Positions 31,156 to 39,535 of a stretch of 64,000 nucleotides of DNA are shown here, piece after piece (position 1 is the first letter of the stretch; every line of letters starts with the position of its first letter). Position numbers and translations under genes: made by a program. The notes beneath the pieces were generated by a model. That model searched no databases. It was not told where the DNA came from and worked only from the letters and a program-made list of their open reading frames with translations. Source of the DNA: an uncultured Bacilli bacterium (GTDB taxonomy: Bacteria; Bacillota_I; Bacilli_A; RF39; UBA660); the NCBI GenBank assembly GCA_934167485.1, contig CAKPKL010000004.1, positions 62,001 to 126,000 on the forward strand, in the 5' to 3' direction.

Positions 31156-34098
31156 CTACTTAATTTCTTCTAATTTTACAGAAACTAATTTACTAACTCC
31201 TGATTCTTGCATAGTAATACCATATAATACATCTACATATTCCATTGTTTTCTTTTTATGTGTTATTACTATAAATTGTGTTTTTTCTTTTAATGAACGT
31301 ATATATTTACCAAATGATTCTACATTTACTTCATCAAGAGCAGCCTCTACTTCATCTAGTATACAAAATGGTACAGGTCTTGATTTTAGTATAGCAAATA
31401 ATAAACTGATTGCTGTAAATGTTTTTTCACCACCAGATAATAAACTAATACTTTTTAATGTTTTACCAGGAGGACATGCTTCTATTTCTATGCCTGTTTC
31501 AAGTATGTTAGAACTATCCGTAAGTTTTAATTCTGCATTACCACCATTAAATAATTCTCTAAAAGTTTTTGTAAAGTTTTCCTGAATAATTTTAAAAGTT
31601 TTAATAAATTCTTGCTTCATCACATTATCCATTTCTTCTATTATCTCTAAAAGAGTTGCTGAAGCACTTGATAAATCTTCTTGTTGATGAATTAAGAATT
31701 CATATCTTGAACTTACTCTTTCATATTCTTCTGGTGCCATAGTATTAACTGGGCCGATATCTTTAATTTTTCTTTTTAATGAATTTACTTTATTACGAGC
31801 AATATTAACATCTATATCTAGTTTGTATAAACTAATTGCTTTTTCATATGTAATAGTATATGTTTCATTTAATATATTTAAAAGGTTATCTAATTTAACA
31901 TCAGCTCTATTTACTTCTATTTCAAGTTCATGTAATTCATTATTTTTCTCATTAAAACTTGCACTTTCTCTTTTTATTGTATATTCAAATTCTTCTAATT
32001 CATTACTTAATCTTACTCTAGAATTGTTTAAAGCTTCTAAATTAGTTTGAATTCTATTTCTTTTATTTACTGCTTCATAGTATTCTTTTATTACTATATC
32101 TTCTTCCTTAGTAAGTGTTTTATTAATAGAATTTTCTGTATCACTAATTTCATTTGTTATAGATTCTCTTTTCTTATTTAAATCTACAATCATAGAATTT
32201 CTAGAATTAATATACTCTTCTTTATTTATTTTTTCTTTATTAGATAAATACAATTTATCTTCTTGTGCTTTTAAATCATAATCAATTTTATTTAAATCAT
32301 TTTCAATATCTTTTTGTAATTTTTCTAATTTTTGATATTCTTTTAAATTATTTTCTAATTCATATTTATCAGTAATAATATTTCTAACATTTACTTTACC
32401 ACCTGTAAGAGATCCTCCTACATGTAATACTTCTCCATCAATAGTTACAATTCTATATTTGTAATTTATTTTTTTACTTATAATATTTGCATTATCAATA
32501 TTATCTACTACTATAACATTACCTAATTGATTTTTAATTATATTTGTAAATTTTTTATCATATTTAACTAAATTACTAGCTATATCTATATATCCATGTT
32601 CTTTATTTAAAATACTTAAAGTATCACGATCTATAAGTTTTTCTTTTATTATATTAAGTGGAAAGAATGTTACCCTACCTAAATTATTGTTTTTAAGGTA
32701 GTTTATAGCCTCTTTAGCACTTATCTCATTATCTGTTACTATACAAGAAGAATTAGCCCCTAAAACCACTGAAATAGCCTTAGAATACTTCTCATCTATT
32801 TCAATTAAAGAACCTATAGAGTTATAAAGTCCTCTTAATTTAGGATTATTTAATACATTTTTAACAGCATAAGGTAAACTTGAGTTATTATCAATATTTT
32901 CTCTTAAAGAATCTATTTTAGTTTTAAGTATATTTAAATTTTTAACATTAGTATTAAGCTTAGATAATAAATCACTCTTATCACTTTTAATTTTTATAAT
33001 ACTACTTTCAAAAGTGTCTATATCTTTATTAATTTTACTAATTTCTTCTTTTTCAATATTAATTTCATTGGTATAAGAATTGATAGTATTAGTTATACTT
33101 AATTCTTCTTCTTTTAAATTTATTAAAGAATTATGAAGAACTACATCATCTACCTCATATTTCTTTCTTTCAAGAATTATTTGCTTTCTAGCATTAATTT
33201 TTTCAACTAATGACGTCATGTTAAGAAGTTCTTGCTGTTGTTCTTTTATTTGCTTGTCTAACTCTGCTATATTCATTTTATATGATGAAGTTTTAGCTTC
33301 ATTAGTTGAATTAGAAGTATTTAAATTAATGATTTCTTTTGATAATTCATCTATTTTTTTCTTATTTTCTTGATATTTATAATTAATTTCAGTAATATCG
33401 TTAGCAACCAAAGATATTTCAAGTTCTCTTAATTCATCACTTAAAGAATTAAATTCTTCTGCTTTAATTTTTTGTTCCCTTAATGGTTCTACTTGAACTT
33501 CTAACTCACTTATAATATCATTTATTCTATTAATATTATCTTTAGTTTTTTCTAACTTTCTTAAAGCCTCTTCTTTTCTTTTTTTATATTTTAATACCCC
33601 TGCAGCCTCTTCAAATATTATCCTTCTATTTTCTGGTTTACTTGATAATATATCATCTATTTTACCTTGAGATATTATATTAAAAGATTCTTTAGCTATA
33701 CCACTATCCATAAGTAAATCATTAATATCTTTTAATCTACATTTTTCTTCATTTATGAAAAATTCATTAGTACCATCTTTATAAAGTCTTCTTCTAATAG
33801 CTACCTCTTCAAATGATACATTTAAATAATTATCAGAATTGTCAAATATTAAAGTAACAGTTGCGACATTCATAGGATTTCTACTTTTACTACCCGCAAA
33901 AATTACATCAGTCATACCACCTTCACCACGAAGAGATTTAACAGATTGTTCTCCTAACACCCATCTTACAGCATCTACTACATTACTTTTACCACTACCA
34001 TTAGGTCCAACTATTCCAGTTATGTTATTATCTAAATCTATAATTGTATTGTCTGCAAAAGATTTAAAACCTTGTGCGATTATTTTCTTTAAGTACAT
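31156..34098 (-). CDS. smc: Chromosome segregation SMC ATPase, short form
   Basis: The condensin-like ATPase that organises the chromosome. Walker A GPNGSGKSNVVDAVRW at about residues 32-47, signature LLSGGEKTFTAISLLF and Walker B FCILDEVEAALDE are intact. The hinge (LRGLYNSIGSLIEID and VVLGANSSCIVTDN) is near residues 410-450. The total of 980 residues is about 200 shorter than Bacillus SMC (1186). The shortening lies in both coiled-coil arms, since heads and hinge are complete. The start follows AAGGTGATAAG. holA follows at once. Confidence 0.95.
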   Translation of the reverse strand: MYLKKIIAQGFKSFADNTIIDLDNNITGIVGPNGSGKSNVVDAVRWVLGEQSVKSLRGEGGMTDVIFAGSKSRNPMNVATVTLIFDNSDNYLNVSFEEVAIRRRLYKDGTNEFFINEEKCRLKDINDLLMDSGIAKESFNIISQGKIDDILSSKPENRRIIFEEAAGVLKYKKRKEEALRKLEKTKDNINRINDIISELEVQVEPLREQKIKAEEFNSLSDELRELEISLVANDITEINYKYQENKKKIDELSKEIINLNTSNSTNEAKTSSYKMNIAELDKQIKEQQQELLNMTSLVEKINARKQIILERKKYEVDDVVLHNSLINLKEEELSITNTINSYTNEINIEKEEISKINKDIDTFESSIIKIKSDKSDLLSKLNTNVKNLNILKTKIDSLRENIDNNSSLPYAVKNVLNNPKLRGLYNSIGSLIEIDEKYSKAISVVLGANSSCIVTDNEISAKEAINYLKNNNLGRVTFFPLNIIKEKLIDRDTLSILNKEHGYIDIASNLVKYDKKFTNIIKNQLGNVIVVDNIDNANIISKKINYKYRIVTIDGEVLHVGGSLTGGKVNVRNIITDKYELENNLKEYQKLEKLQKDIENDLNKIDYDLKAQEDKLYLSNKEKINKEEYINSRNSMIVDLNKKRESITNEISDTENSINKTLTKEEDIVIKEYYEAVNKRNRIQTNLEALNNSRVRLSNELEEFEYTIKRESASFNEKNNELHELEIEVNRADVKLDNLLNILNETYTITYEKAISLYKLDIDVNIARNKVNSLKRKIKDIGPVNTMAPEEYERVSSRYEFLIHQQEDLSSASATLLEIIEEMDNVMKQEFIKTFKIIQENFTKTFRELFNGGNAELKLTDSSNILETGIEIEACPPGKTLKSISLLSGGEKTFTAISLLFAILKSRPVPFCILDEVEAALDEVNVESFGKYIRSLKEKTQFIVITHKKKTMEYVDVLYGITMQESGVSKLVSVKLEEIK

Positions 34099-34119
34099 CT
34101 TATCACCTTACTATTTTAT

Positions 34120-34128
34120 ATTATATCA
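34120..34128 (-). promoter_or_regulatory. Extended -10 promoter of smc
   Basis: TGATATAAT on the minus strand, 21 bases before the smc start and after the terminator of the glycosyltransferase operon. Confidence 0.5.
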
Positions 34129-34148
34129 ATAATCTCTTTTAATTACAA

Positions 34149-34177
34149 GAAAAAAAGAATTCTATTTAGATTCTTTT
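34149..34177 (-). terminator. Terminator of the glycosyltransferase operon
   Basis: Stem AAAAGAAT with ATTCTTTT (nine-base loop), followed by a T run on the minus strand; overlaps the stop region of the GT2 gene. Confidence 0.7.
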
Positions 34178-35094
34178 ACTATATATATAGGTCTTTTTTT
34201 AGTTTCTAAATATGTTTTAGATAAATATTGTCCTATTACACCCATACAAAATAATTGTATCCCACTTATAAAAAATATAATACATACAAGCGATGGCCAA
34301 CCAGATACAGGATCACCTAAAGCTAAAGTCTTAATTATTATTACAATTATCATAATAAATGAAATTATACAAAATATAAATCCTATAACAGCAGAAAATA
34401 TTAAAGGAACTGTTGAAAAAGCTGTTATACCTTCAAGAGCATATATAAATAATTTCCAAAATGACCATTTAGTTTCTCCAGCAACTCTTTCTACATTTTC
34501 ATACTCTAACCATTTTGTTTTAAAGCCAACAAAACTAAATATACCTTTTGAATATCTATTATATTCATCCATAGATATAATTGCATCCACTACTTGCCTT
34601 GTCATAAGTCTATAGTCTCTAGCACCATCTACCATTTCAGTTTTAGACATTTTATTTATTATTTTATAAAAAGCACGAGCAAACATACTTCTAATAGGAG
34701 GTTCACCCTTTCTTGTAACTCTTCTAGTTCCTACACAATCATATCCTTCTTTTTTTATTAAATCATACATTTCAATTAATAATTTAGGAGGATCTTGAAG
34801 GTCAGCATCCATTAAAGTTACATAATCTCCTTCTGAATGACGTAAACCAGCTAACATAGCAGCTTCCTTACCAAAATTTCTACTAAAAGATACATACCTA
34901 ACTCTATCATCTTCCTTGGCATATTCTTTTACAATATCTAATGTATTATCACTTGATCCATCATTTACAAATATATATTCAAAATCTAATTTATTCATTT
35001 TAGAACTTATTTTCTTTATTTCTTCATAGAAATATGGAATAGCTTGTTCTTCATTATAACAAGGAACTATTACTGATATTTTTTCTTTTTTCAT
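34162..35094 (-). CDS. Family 2 glycosyltransferase, GtrB/CsbB/YkoT-like
   Basis: A 310-residue membrane glycosyltransferase that normally moves a sugar onto undecaprenyl phosphate. The GT-A domain shows ISVIVPCYNEE, VNDGSSDNT, LMDADLQDPP (metal-binding DxD) and FSRNFGKEAAM. Two C-terminal transmembrane helices lie at about 230-258 and 270-292. Downstream of a GT4 enzyme and a small unknown gene, it probably acts on a lipid-linked sugar or glycolipid pathway. Confidence 0.9.
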   Translation of the reverse strand: MKKEKISVIVPCYNEEQAIPYFYEEIKKISSKMNKLDFEYIFVNDGSSDNTLDIVKEYAKEDDRVRYVSFSRNFGKEAAMLAGLRHSEGDYVTLMDADLQDPPKLLIEMYDLIKKEGYDCVGTRRVTRKGEPPIRSMFARAFYKIINKMSKTEMVDGARDYRLMTRQVVDAIISMDEYNRYSKGIFSFVGFKTKWLEYENVERVAGETKWSFWKLFIYALEGITAFSTVPLIFSAVIGFIFCIISFIMIIVIIIKTLALGDPVSGWPSLVCIIFFISGIQLFCMGVIGQYLSKTYLETKKRPIYIVKESK

Positions 35095-35106
35095 AAATAC
35101 ACCTCA

Positions 35107-35559
35107 CTAAATTTTTTTAGCTGATTCTTCGTTTCTTCTCTTTTTTTCTATATCTAATCTATATAACGTATTTTCTGGATTACTCAAATGTTTTTTATCA
35201 ATATTAGAATCAAATAAATCTAGTGCTTCTACCTCAGTACAGTAATATAACATATTATCTAAAATATTATACATTCCCAAAACTTTTACAATTTTCATTC
35301 CATCTTCTATAAATTTTCTATTACAGATTAATATTTTATCTTTGTTTTGAAAAACCTCTACTCTATCATCTATACGTGGATATCTTCCAATAAAAGATTC
35401 TACACCATCATTTACAAAAGATATGTCATAGAATTCATTGCCTCTTTTAGAATATAATGTTGATTTTATATACATTTTTTCATTTATTTTATTTGTTTCT
35501 TCATTTAATTTTTTTGTATCCTTAACGTTTATTTTTATTAAATCTTCTATATTATTCAT
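35107..35559 (-). CDS. Unknown 150-residue protein between two glycosyltransferases
   Basis: I do not recognise this protein. It is soluble and mixed alpha/beta, with a strand-rich middle (RVEVFQNKDKILICNRKFI) and a charged C-terminal helix (RLDIEKKRRNEESAKK). It overlaps the GT4 gene by eight bases and is 12 bases from the GT2 gene, so the three are one operon. A regulatory or accessory role in glycolipid synthesis can be guessed from context only. Confidence 0.65.
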   Translation of the reverse strand: MNNIEDLIKINVKDTKKLNEETNKINEKMYIKSTLYSKRGNEFYDISFVNDGVESFIGRYPRIDDRVEVFQNKDKILICNRKFIEDGMKIVKVLGMYNILDNMLYYCTEVEALDLFDSNIDKKHLSNPENTLYRLDIEKKRRNEESAKKI

Positions 35560-36562
35560 GTGACTTTTCTAGTACCTCCTTATATATATCAATTAACTTT
35601 TTACCAACAAGTTTTATATCCCTTGTTTGTGCGACAGCATATCCAGCTTCAGTTAAATTAGGTAATTTTCCTTCAATAATTTTTTTAATTTTATCTTCAA
35701 AGTCATTTAAATTTTTAGCTTTATATACATTAACACCATCTTCAAGCCATCCAGAAAAAACTGGTATATCACGTATTAAAGCAGGAATTTTAGCCGCACA
35801 TGCTTCCATTATAGGTATTCCTTCAGTTTCTTCTAATGTTGGGAATAAGTATAAATTACAACCGCTATATGCGCCTCTTAATACATCAGGTTCTACGTAT
35901 CCTGCAAATGTTAAATTTGGAAGCTTAGTATTAACTGCATCTCTAATTTTTTTAGGACTAGCAGATAATGGAGAATATCCAAACCAAATAAATTTATATT
36001 GTGGTAATCTTTTTGCTAATTCAACAAAGTCTAAAATACCTTTTCTTTCAATATAAAGACCAACGCCCATTATAACCTTATCATCTTCATTGTAATTAAA
36101 ATTTTTTCTAAATTCTTTTCCACGTTTTTCATTGTGTTCAAAAAACTTAACATTAATACCGTTACTGATATCAGTTATTGGAATTTTAATACCATACCCT
36201 TCTAATAGTTTTTTTGAATATGGAGTTGGTGTTAAAATATGATCTCCTAATGTATAACAACTCATTAACCATTTTTTAAATAAAGGAGCCACTTGATTAG
36301 AAAGAATAAATGAATTTCTAAAATCCTCCTCCGTTGAATGGGCATGATATATAACCTTTTTACCTTCCTTTTTTGCTTTTTTAGCCAAAGCATATGATTT
36401 AGGACCATAAAAATTTATATGAACAATATCATAATCATCTTTTGGATTTGTAGTAAATTCAACATTGTTTTGTCTCATAGCCTCCATTTGATGTTTTATA
36501 GCTTTACCAAGTCCTGATTTTCCTATCATTTTTTCATTTTCTGTATATAGTAAAACTTTCAT
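35552..36562 (-). CDS. Family 4 glycosyltransferase, CpoA/LafB-like
   Basis: A 336-residue GT-B retaining glycosyltransferase. Its opening (VLLYTENEKMIGKSGLGKAI), the VIYHAHSTEEDFRNSFILSN segment and FLFPTLEETEGIPIMEA in the donor site resemble streptococcal CpoA/LafB, which adds the second sugar to glucosyl-diacylglycerol. A membrane glycolipid role (or a lipoteichoic acid anchor) is therefore likely. The acceptor sugar cannot be told. First gene of the operon, with TGTTATAAT upstream and an AGGTGATAAC-type site. Confidence 0.78.
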   Translation of the reverse strand: MKVLLYTENEKMIGKSGLGKAIKHQMEAMRQNNVEFTTNPKDDYDIVHINFYGPKSYALAKKAKKEGKKVIYHAHSTEEDFRNSFILSNQVAPLFKKWLMSCYTLGDHILTPTPYSKKLLEGYGIKIPITDISNGINVKFFEHNEKRGKEFRKNFNYNEDDKVIMGVGLYIERKGILDFVELAKRLPQYKFIWFGYSPLSASPKKIRDAVNTKLPNLTFAGYVEPDVLRGAYSGCNLYLFPTLEETEGIPIMEACAAKIPALIRDIPVFSGWLEDGVNVYKAKNLNDFEDKIKKIIEGKLPNLTEAGYAVAQTRDIKLVGKKLIDIYKEVLEKSHE

Positions 36563-36577
36563 GTTATCACCAAATCA

Positions 36578-36586
36578 ATTATAACA
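36578..36586 (-). promoter_or_regulatory. Extended -10 promoter of the glycosyltransferase operon
   Basis: TGTTATAAT on the minus strand, 15 bases before the GT4 start codon. Confidence 0.55.
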
Positions 36587-36609
36587 TATTAAAAATTAAA
36601 AATAAAGAA

Positions 36610-36840
36610 TTAATAAACAATATTAACAAGTATTACATCTTCACCTATTTTTTCAATTTGTTCCCACTTTATAGATATTTCTTTTTTATTTGAAAAATAA
36701 GATAATAAAAATCTATGTTTTTCTACTATTAAATCTATAGCTTTACCTGATTCATCAACTGCCATATCAATAATATTACCAATATTTTTACCATCTATTA
36801 GATTTACCACAGTTTTATTTTGTAAATCTGAAAGTCTCAT
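36610..36840 (-). CDS. ymxH: YlmC/YmxH-family PRC-barrel protein
   Basis: A 76-residue small beta-barrel protein. MRLSDLQNKTVVNLIDGKNI and the ending KWEQIEKIGEDVILV are characteristic of the YlmC/YmxH family found in endospore formers, where ylmC lies next to sigG. Here it is two genes downstream of sigG, which strengthens both identifications. Its molecular role is unknown. A -10 TATAAT lies within 20 bases of its start, right after the dagK terminator. Confidence 0.85.
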   Translation of the reverse strand: MRLSDLQNKTVVNLIDGKNIGNIIDMAVDESGKAIDLIVEKHRFLLSYFSNKKEISIKWEQIEKIGEDVILVNIVY

Positions 36841-36862
36841 ACTATCACCATTATATTATATG

Positions 36863-36886
36863 AAAAAAATAGACTTGTGCCTATTT
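36863..36886 (-). terminator. Terminator of the sigG-dagK pair
   Basis: Stem AAATAG with CTATTT (eight-base loop) followed by T; close to the dagK stop. The T run is directly followed by the -10 of ymxH. Confidence 0.65.
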
Positions 36887-37750
36887 AATTAACTTTTTTT
36901 CTTTTAATATTTTATTTATTTTTAAATTATCTTTATAATCTATTTCTATAGCATTTGGAATTATAGAAAACTCAAATTTATTATTTTTAATAATTTCACC
37001 ATCTACATTACATGCTAAACTTATTGGTGACTCTATAACTAATTTATCAGTATTATAAATATTTACTTTATTATCTTTGGTATGTGTACCTTTAATTAAT
37101 TTAGAAATAAGTGGTATCATTTCTAATTTTTTTATATCACACACTTCACATACATCAAACATGCCATTATTAAGTTTAGCGCTTGGAGCAATCTTAAAGC
37201 CATTACCATAATATTTACCATTGCAAACAGTTAATATAGTTATATTTTCTTCTCTATCATTTATTTTAATTGTTTTATTTTTATACGAAAAATAATTTTT
37301 AATTAAACTTAAAATATAAACAAGTTCTTTAGGATACTTTTTTTCTTTAAGAGTGTTTGCTAAAAAGGCTACTTCTGCATCCAAACCAATAGATGCGATA
37401 TTTATAAAATATCTATCATTTACTTTACCTATATCAATTGTGTTACCGGCATGATCTACTAAAGTTTTATAAAAATCATTCCCAGTTCCAACAGGAACAA
37501 TACCTAAAGTAGACTTAGAATTATAAAGTCCGTTTACTACTTCATTTAAAGTTCCATCGCCACCTACACTATAAACAACAGTATTCTTATTTTTATAGAA
37601 TGAAGCAATATTCTTAGCTTCGCCCTTAGCCTTAGTATATATTATCTTAAAATTAATTTTTAACCTATTACAATATTCTTTTATAACTTGACTTGCTACT
37701 GCACCATGACCATTTCCTGATATTGGATTTACAATAAAAATATATTCCAT
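36881..37750 (-). CDS. dagK: Diacylglycerol/lipid kinase (DagK/YegS family)
   Basis: A 289-residue lipid kinase that phosphorylates diacylglycerol for recycling into phospholipid. IFIVNPISGNG begins the catalytic domain, YSVGGDGTLNEVVNGLYNS is the nucleotide-binding GGDGT motif, and VPVGTGNDF and CNGKYYGNGF follow in the second domain. The ATG 37750 follows a GGTGGTTTT site; a longer frame (37768) has none. Lies 32 bases downstream of sigG and is probably co-transcribed with it. Confidence 0.9.
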   Translation of the reverse strand: MEYIFIVNPISGNGHGAVASQVIKEYCNRLKINFKIIYTKAKGEAKNIASFYKNKNTVVYSVGGDGTLNEVVNGLYNSKSTLGIVPVGTGNDFYKTLVDHAGNTIDIGKVNDRYFINIASIGLDAEVAFLANTLKEKKYPKELVYILSLIKNYFSYKNKTIKINDREENITILTVCNGKYYGNGFKIAPSAKLNNGMFDVCEVCDIKKLEMIPLISKLIKGTHTKDNKVNIYNTDKLVIESPISLACNVDGEIIKNNKFEFSIIPNAIEIDYKDNLKINKILKEKKLIK

Positions 37751-37782
37751 AAAACCACCCAAATACATTATACCATATTTTT

Positions 37783-38559
37783 TTATGAAATATTATTTTT
37801 AATATTATTTAAAGCACTTTTTTCTAATCTAGATATTTGAGCTTGTGATATGCCTATTTCGCTTGCCAATTCCATTTGAGTTTTACCAGTAATAAATCTT
37901 TCCATTATTATGAATTTTTCTTTATCTTTTAATTTATTTATAGCTTCATTTAAGGCAACCCTCTCATCAATGGATCTCATTTTGTTTTTTTTATCTTCTA
38001 TTTGATCTGCTAAATATATAGTATCTCCACCATCATTATAAATAGGTTCAAATATACTTACTGTATCCCTCATACTATCAAGAGCATTACTTACTTCATA
38101 CTCAGTTAAATTTAGTTTCTCTGCAATTTCTTTTATACTTGGTTCTCTATTTAATAAATTAGTAAGTTCTTCTTTAACACTCATAGCATGGTAAGCTATA
38201 TCCTTAATACTACGAGCTACTCGAATACTATTATTATCTCTTAAATATCTTTTTACTTCTCCTAATATCATAGGTACTGCATAAGTAGAAAATTTAACAT
38301 CAAAACCTAAATCAAAATTATCAATAGCTTTAATAAGCCCAATACATCCCACTTGAAATAAATCATCCATGTTATCAGTACGATTATTATATTTTCTAAG
38401 TATACTTAAAACTAATTTAAGATTACCATTTACAATAGCTTCTTTAGCATTTTCATCTCCCTCTTTATATTTTTTAAATAATTCCTTCATTTCATCATTA
38501 CTCAATACTTTTAAATTCGCAGTATTCACGCCACAAATCTCAACTTTATGACGTGCCAT
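37783..38559 (-). CDS. sigG: Late forespore sigma factor SigG
   Basis: SigG directs late forespore gene expression. The 258 residues include the SigG-specific start ARHKVEICGVNTANLKVL, the core-binding region 2 (DNMDDLFQVGCIGLIKAIDN, FSTYAVPMILGEVKRYLRDN), the FEPIYNDGGDTIYLADQI segment typical of SigG/SigF, and region 4 with GISQAQISRLEK. Reading is by ATG 38559 after GAGGAGG. It proves that this organism belongs to, or descends from, the endospore formers. A hairpin lies just before the ribosome site. sigE, normally adjacent in Bacillus, is not here. Confidence 0.96.
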   Translation of the reverse strand: MARHKVEICGVNTANLKVLSNDEMKELFKKYKEGDENAKEAIVNGNLKLVLSILRKYNNRTDNMDDLFQVGCIGLIKAIDNFDLGFDVKFSTYAVPMILGEVKRYLRDNNSIRVARSIKDIAYHAMSVKEELTNLLNREPSIKEIAEKLNLTEYEVSNALDSMRDTVSIFEPIYNDGGDTIYLADQIEDKKNKMRSIDERVALNEAINKLKDKEKFIIMERFITGKTQMELASEIGISQAQISRLEKSALNNIKNNIS

Positions 38560-38569
38560 AAATCCTCCT

Positions 38570-38586
38570 CTCACAAATATTGTGAG
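38570..38586 (-). promoter_or_regulatory. Inverted repeat at the sigG ribosome site
   Basis: CTCACAA and TTGTGAG, three bases apart, form a seven-pair hairpin in the sigG mRNA. Its 3' arm touches the GAGGAGG site, so it could damp translation. In B. subtilis, a leader hairpin has been described as tuning sigG translation (from memory). Confidence 0.5.
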
Positions 38587-38613
38587 CACACAAAATAAAA
38601 TTTAAACAAATAA

Positions 38614-38644
38614 CTAAAAAATAATCGCTTTAAACGATTATTTT
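38614..38644 (-). terminator. Terminator upstream of sigG (ends the metalloprotease-like gene)
   Basis: Stem AAAATAATCG with CGATTATTTT (seven-base loop) and T run on the minus strand; the stop codon lies in the loop. Confidence 0.8.
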
Positions 38645-39421
38645 CTTTTTACTTAATAAATAATTATATTCAGTGTTTTTTACTATAAAACCATACTTAA
38701 ATCTTTCTTCTAAATTCATGTTAGAAGAAGCAAGTTTGTAAAACTTTTTATTATCATAAGAATAAAAGGATAAATTATTTAATTTAGATTCACATCCAGT
38801 TTTAATCATATATTCTTTAAATGGAATTGATAAAAATTTACCATCTACTTTTCTATAACCTCTCATCATAGAATCAATAAGTAAATTGTTAGCAATATCA
38901 TATAGTTCATTAAATTTATCTAAATCTTTATTATTTTTTATTACCTCTAATAGATATTTAGCAGCATAATAATCAGCCAATCTTTCACTAGGATTTATAT
39001 TATAAGTTTTGTCATATATATCGTTAACTGTTTTTTCTGTTGAAATAGCTTTTTTAGTTAAGCTGTTTATTCCATAATTTAAAATAATACCTTCTAAATT
39101 ATTATGATTTACTTTAAAATCCTGATAAAAATGTTCCATTTCATGTAATATTATATGTAATATTTCTAAATTAGACTCAAAATAGTTTTTTTCCTTTCCC
39201 TTAATAAAATATTTATAACTATTTGCAATTTTATTATAATCTACACTAATTTCTTTTGATCCGTATTCTGCATAAGCATCAAATATGTTTCTAAATTTTG
39301 TATTTACATTATGATTATATAAAATTGAATCAATAAAATTTGTAATATATTCTTTTTCAATTAATTTATTTTCTTTTGATTTTGATACTAATTCTTGTAG
39401 AAATTCTTTTCTTATGTTCAT
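38630..39421 (-). CDS. HExxH zincin-like protein, unknown
   Basis: A 263-residue protein with no signal peptide. It has HEMEH at residues 93-97 and a likely third ligand glutamate in NPSERLADYYAAKYL (about residue 147), a typical gluzincin arrangement. The rest is helical with many Asn, Lys and Ile. Such a protein might be a phage-like ImmA/IrrE relative or an independent protease; the motif HEMEHFYQ recalls IrrE-like HExxH but the rest does not. It lies upstream of sigG but is separated by a terminator. Confidence 0.6.
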   Translation of the reverse strand: MNIRKEFLQELVSKSKENKLIEKEYITNFIDSILYNHNVNTKFRNIFDAYAEYGSKEISVDYNKIANSYKYFIKGKEKNYFESNLEILHIILHEMEHFYQDFKVNHNNLEGIILNYGINSLTKKAISTEKTVNDIYDKTYNINPSERLADYYAAKYLLEVIKNNKDLDKFNELYDIANNLLIDSMMRGYRKVDGKFLSIPFKEYMIKTGCESKLNNLSFYSYDNKKFYKLASSNMNLEERFKYGFIVKNTEYNYLLSKKKIIV

Positions 39422-39493
39422 ATATTGTTCCTGCCTTTAGGACATATATATTATCATAGTTTTTTATATATTCAAAGAAATTTTTAATATTTT

Positions 39494-39525
39494 ATAAAAA
39501 AACTAATAAAAATAGTTTTATTAGT
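39494..39525 (-). terminator. Terminator of fhs
   Basis: Stem ACTAATAAAA with TTTTATTAGT (four-base loop), then seven T on the minus strand. Confidence 0.8.
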
Positions 39526-39535
39526 CTATGTTTCA

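Noticed and set aside
38516..38545. A 15-base match between the start of sigG and 54341-54355 (GTGAATACTGCGAAT on the minus strand)
   Set aside because: Within two 64-kb strands a match of this length is near the chance limit, and the second copy is intergenic with no other similarity to sigG.
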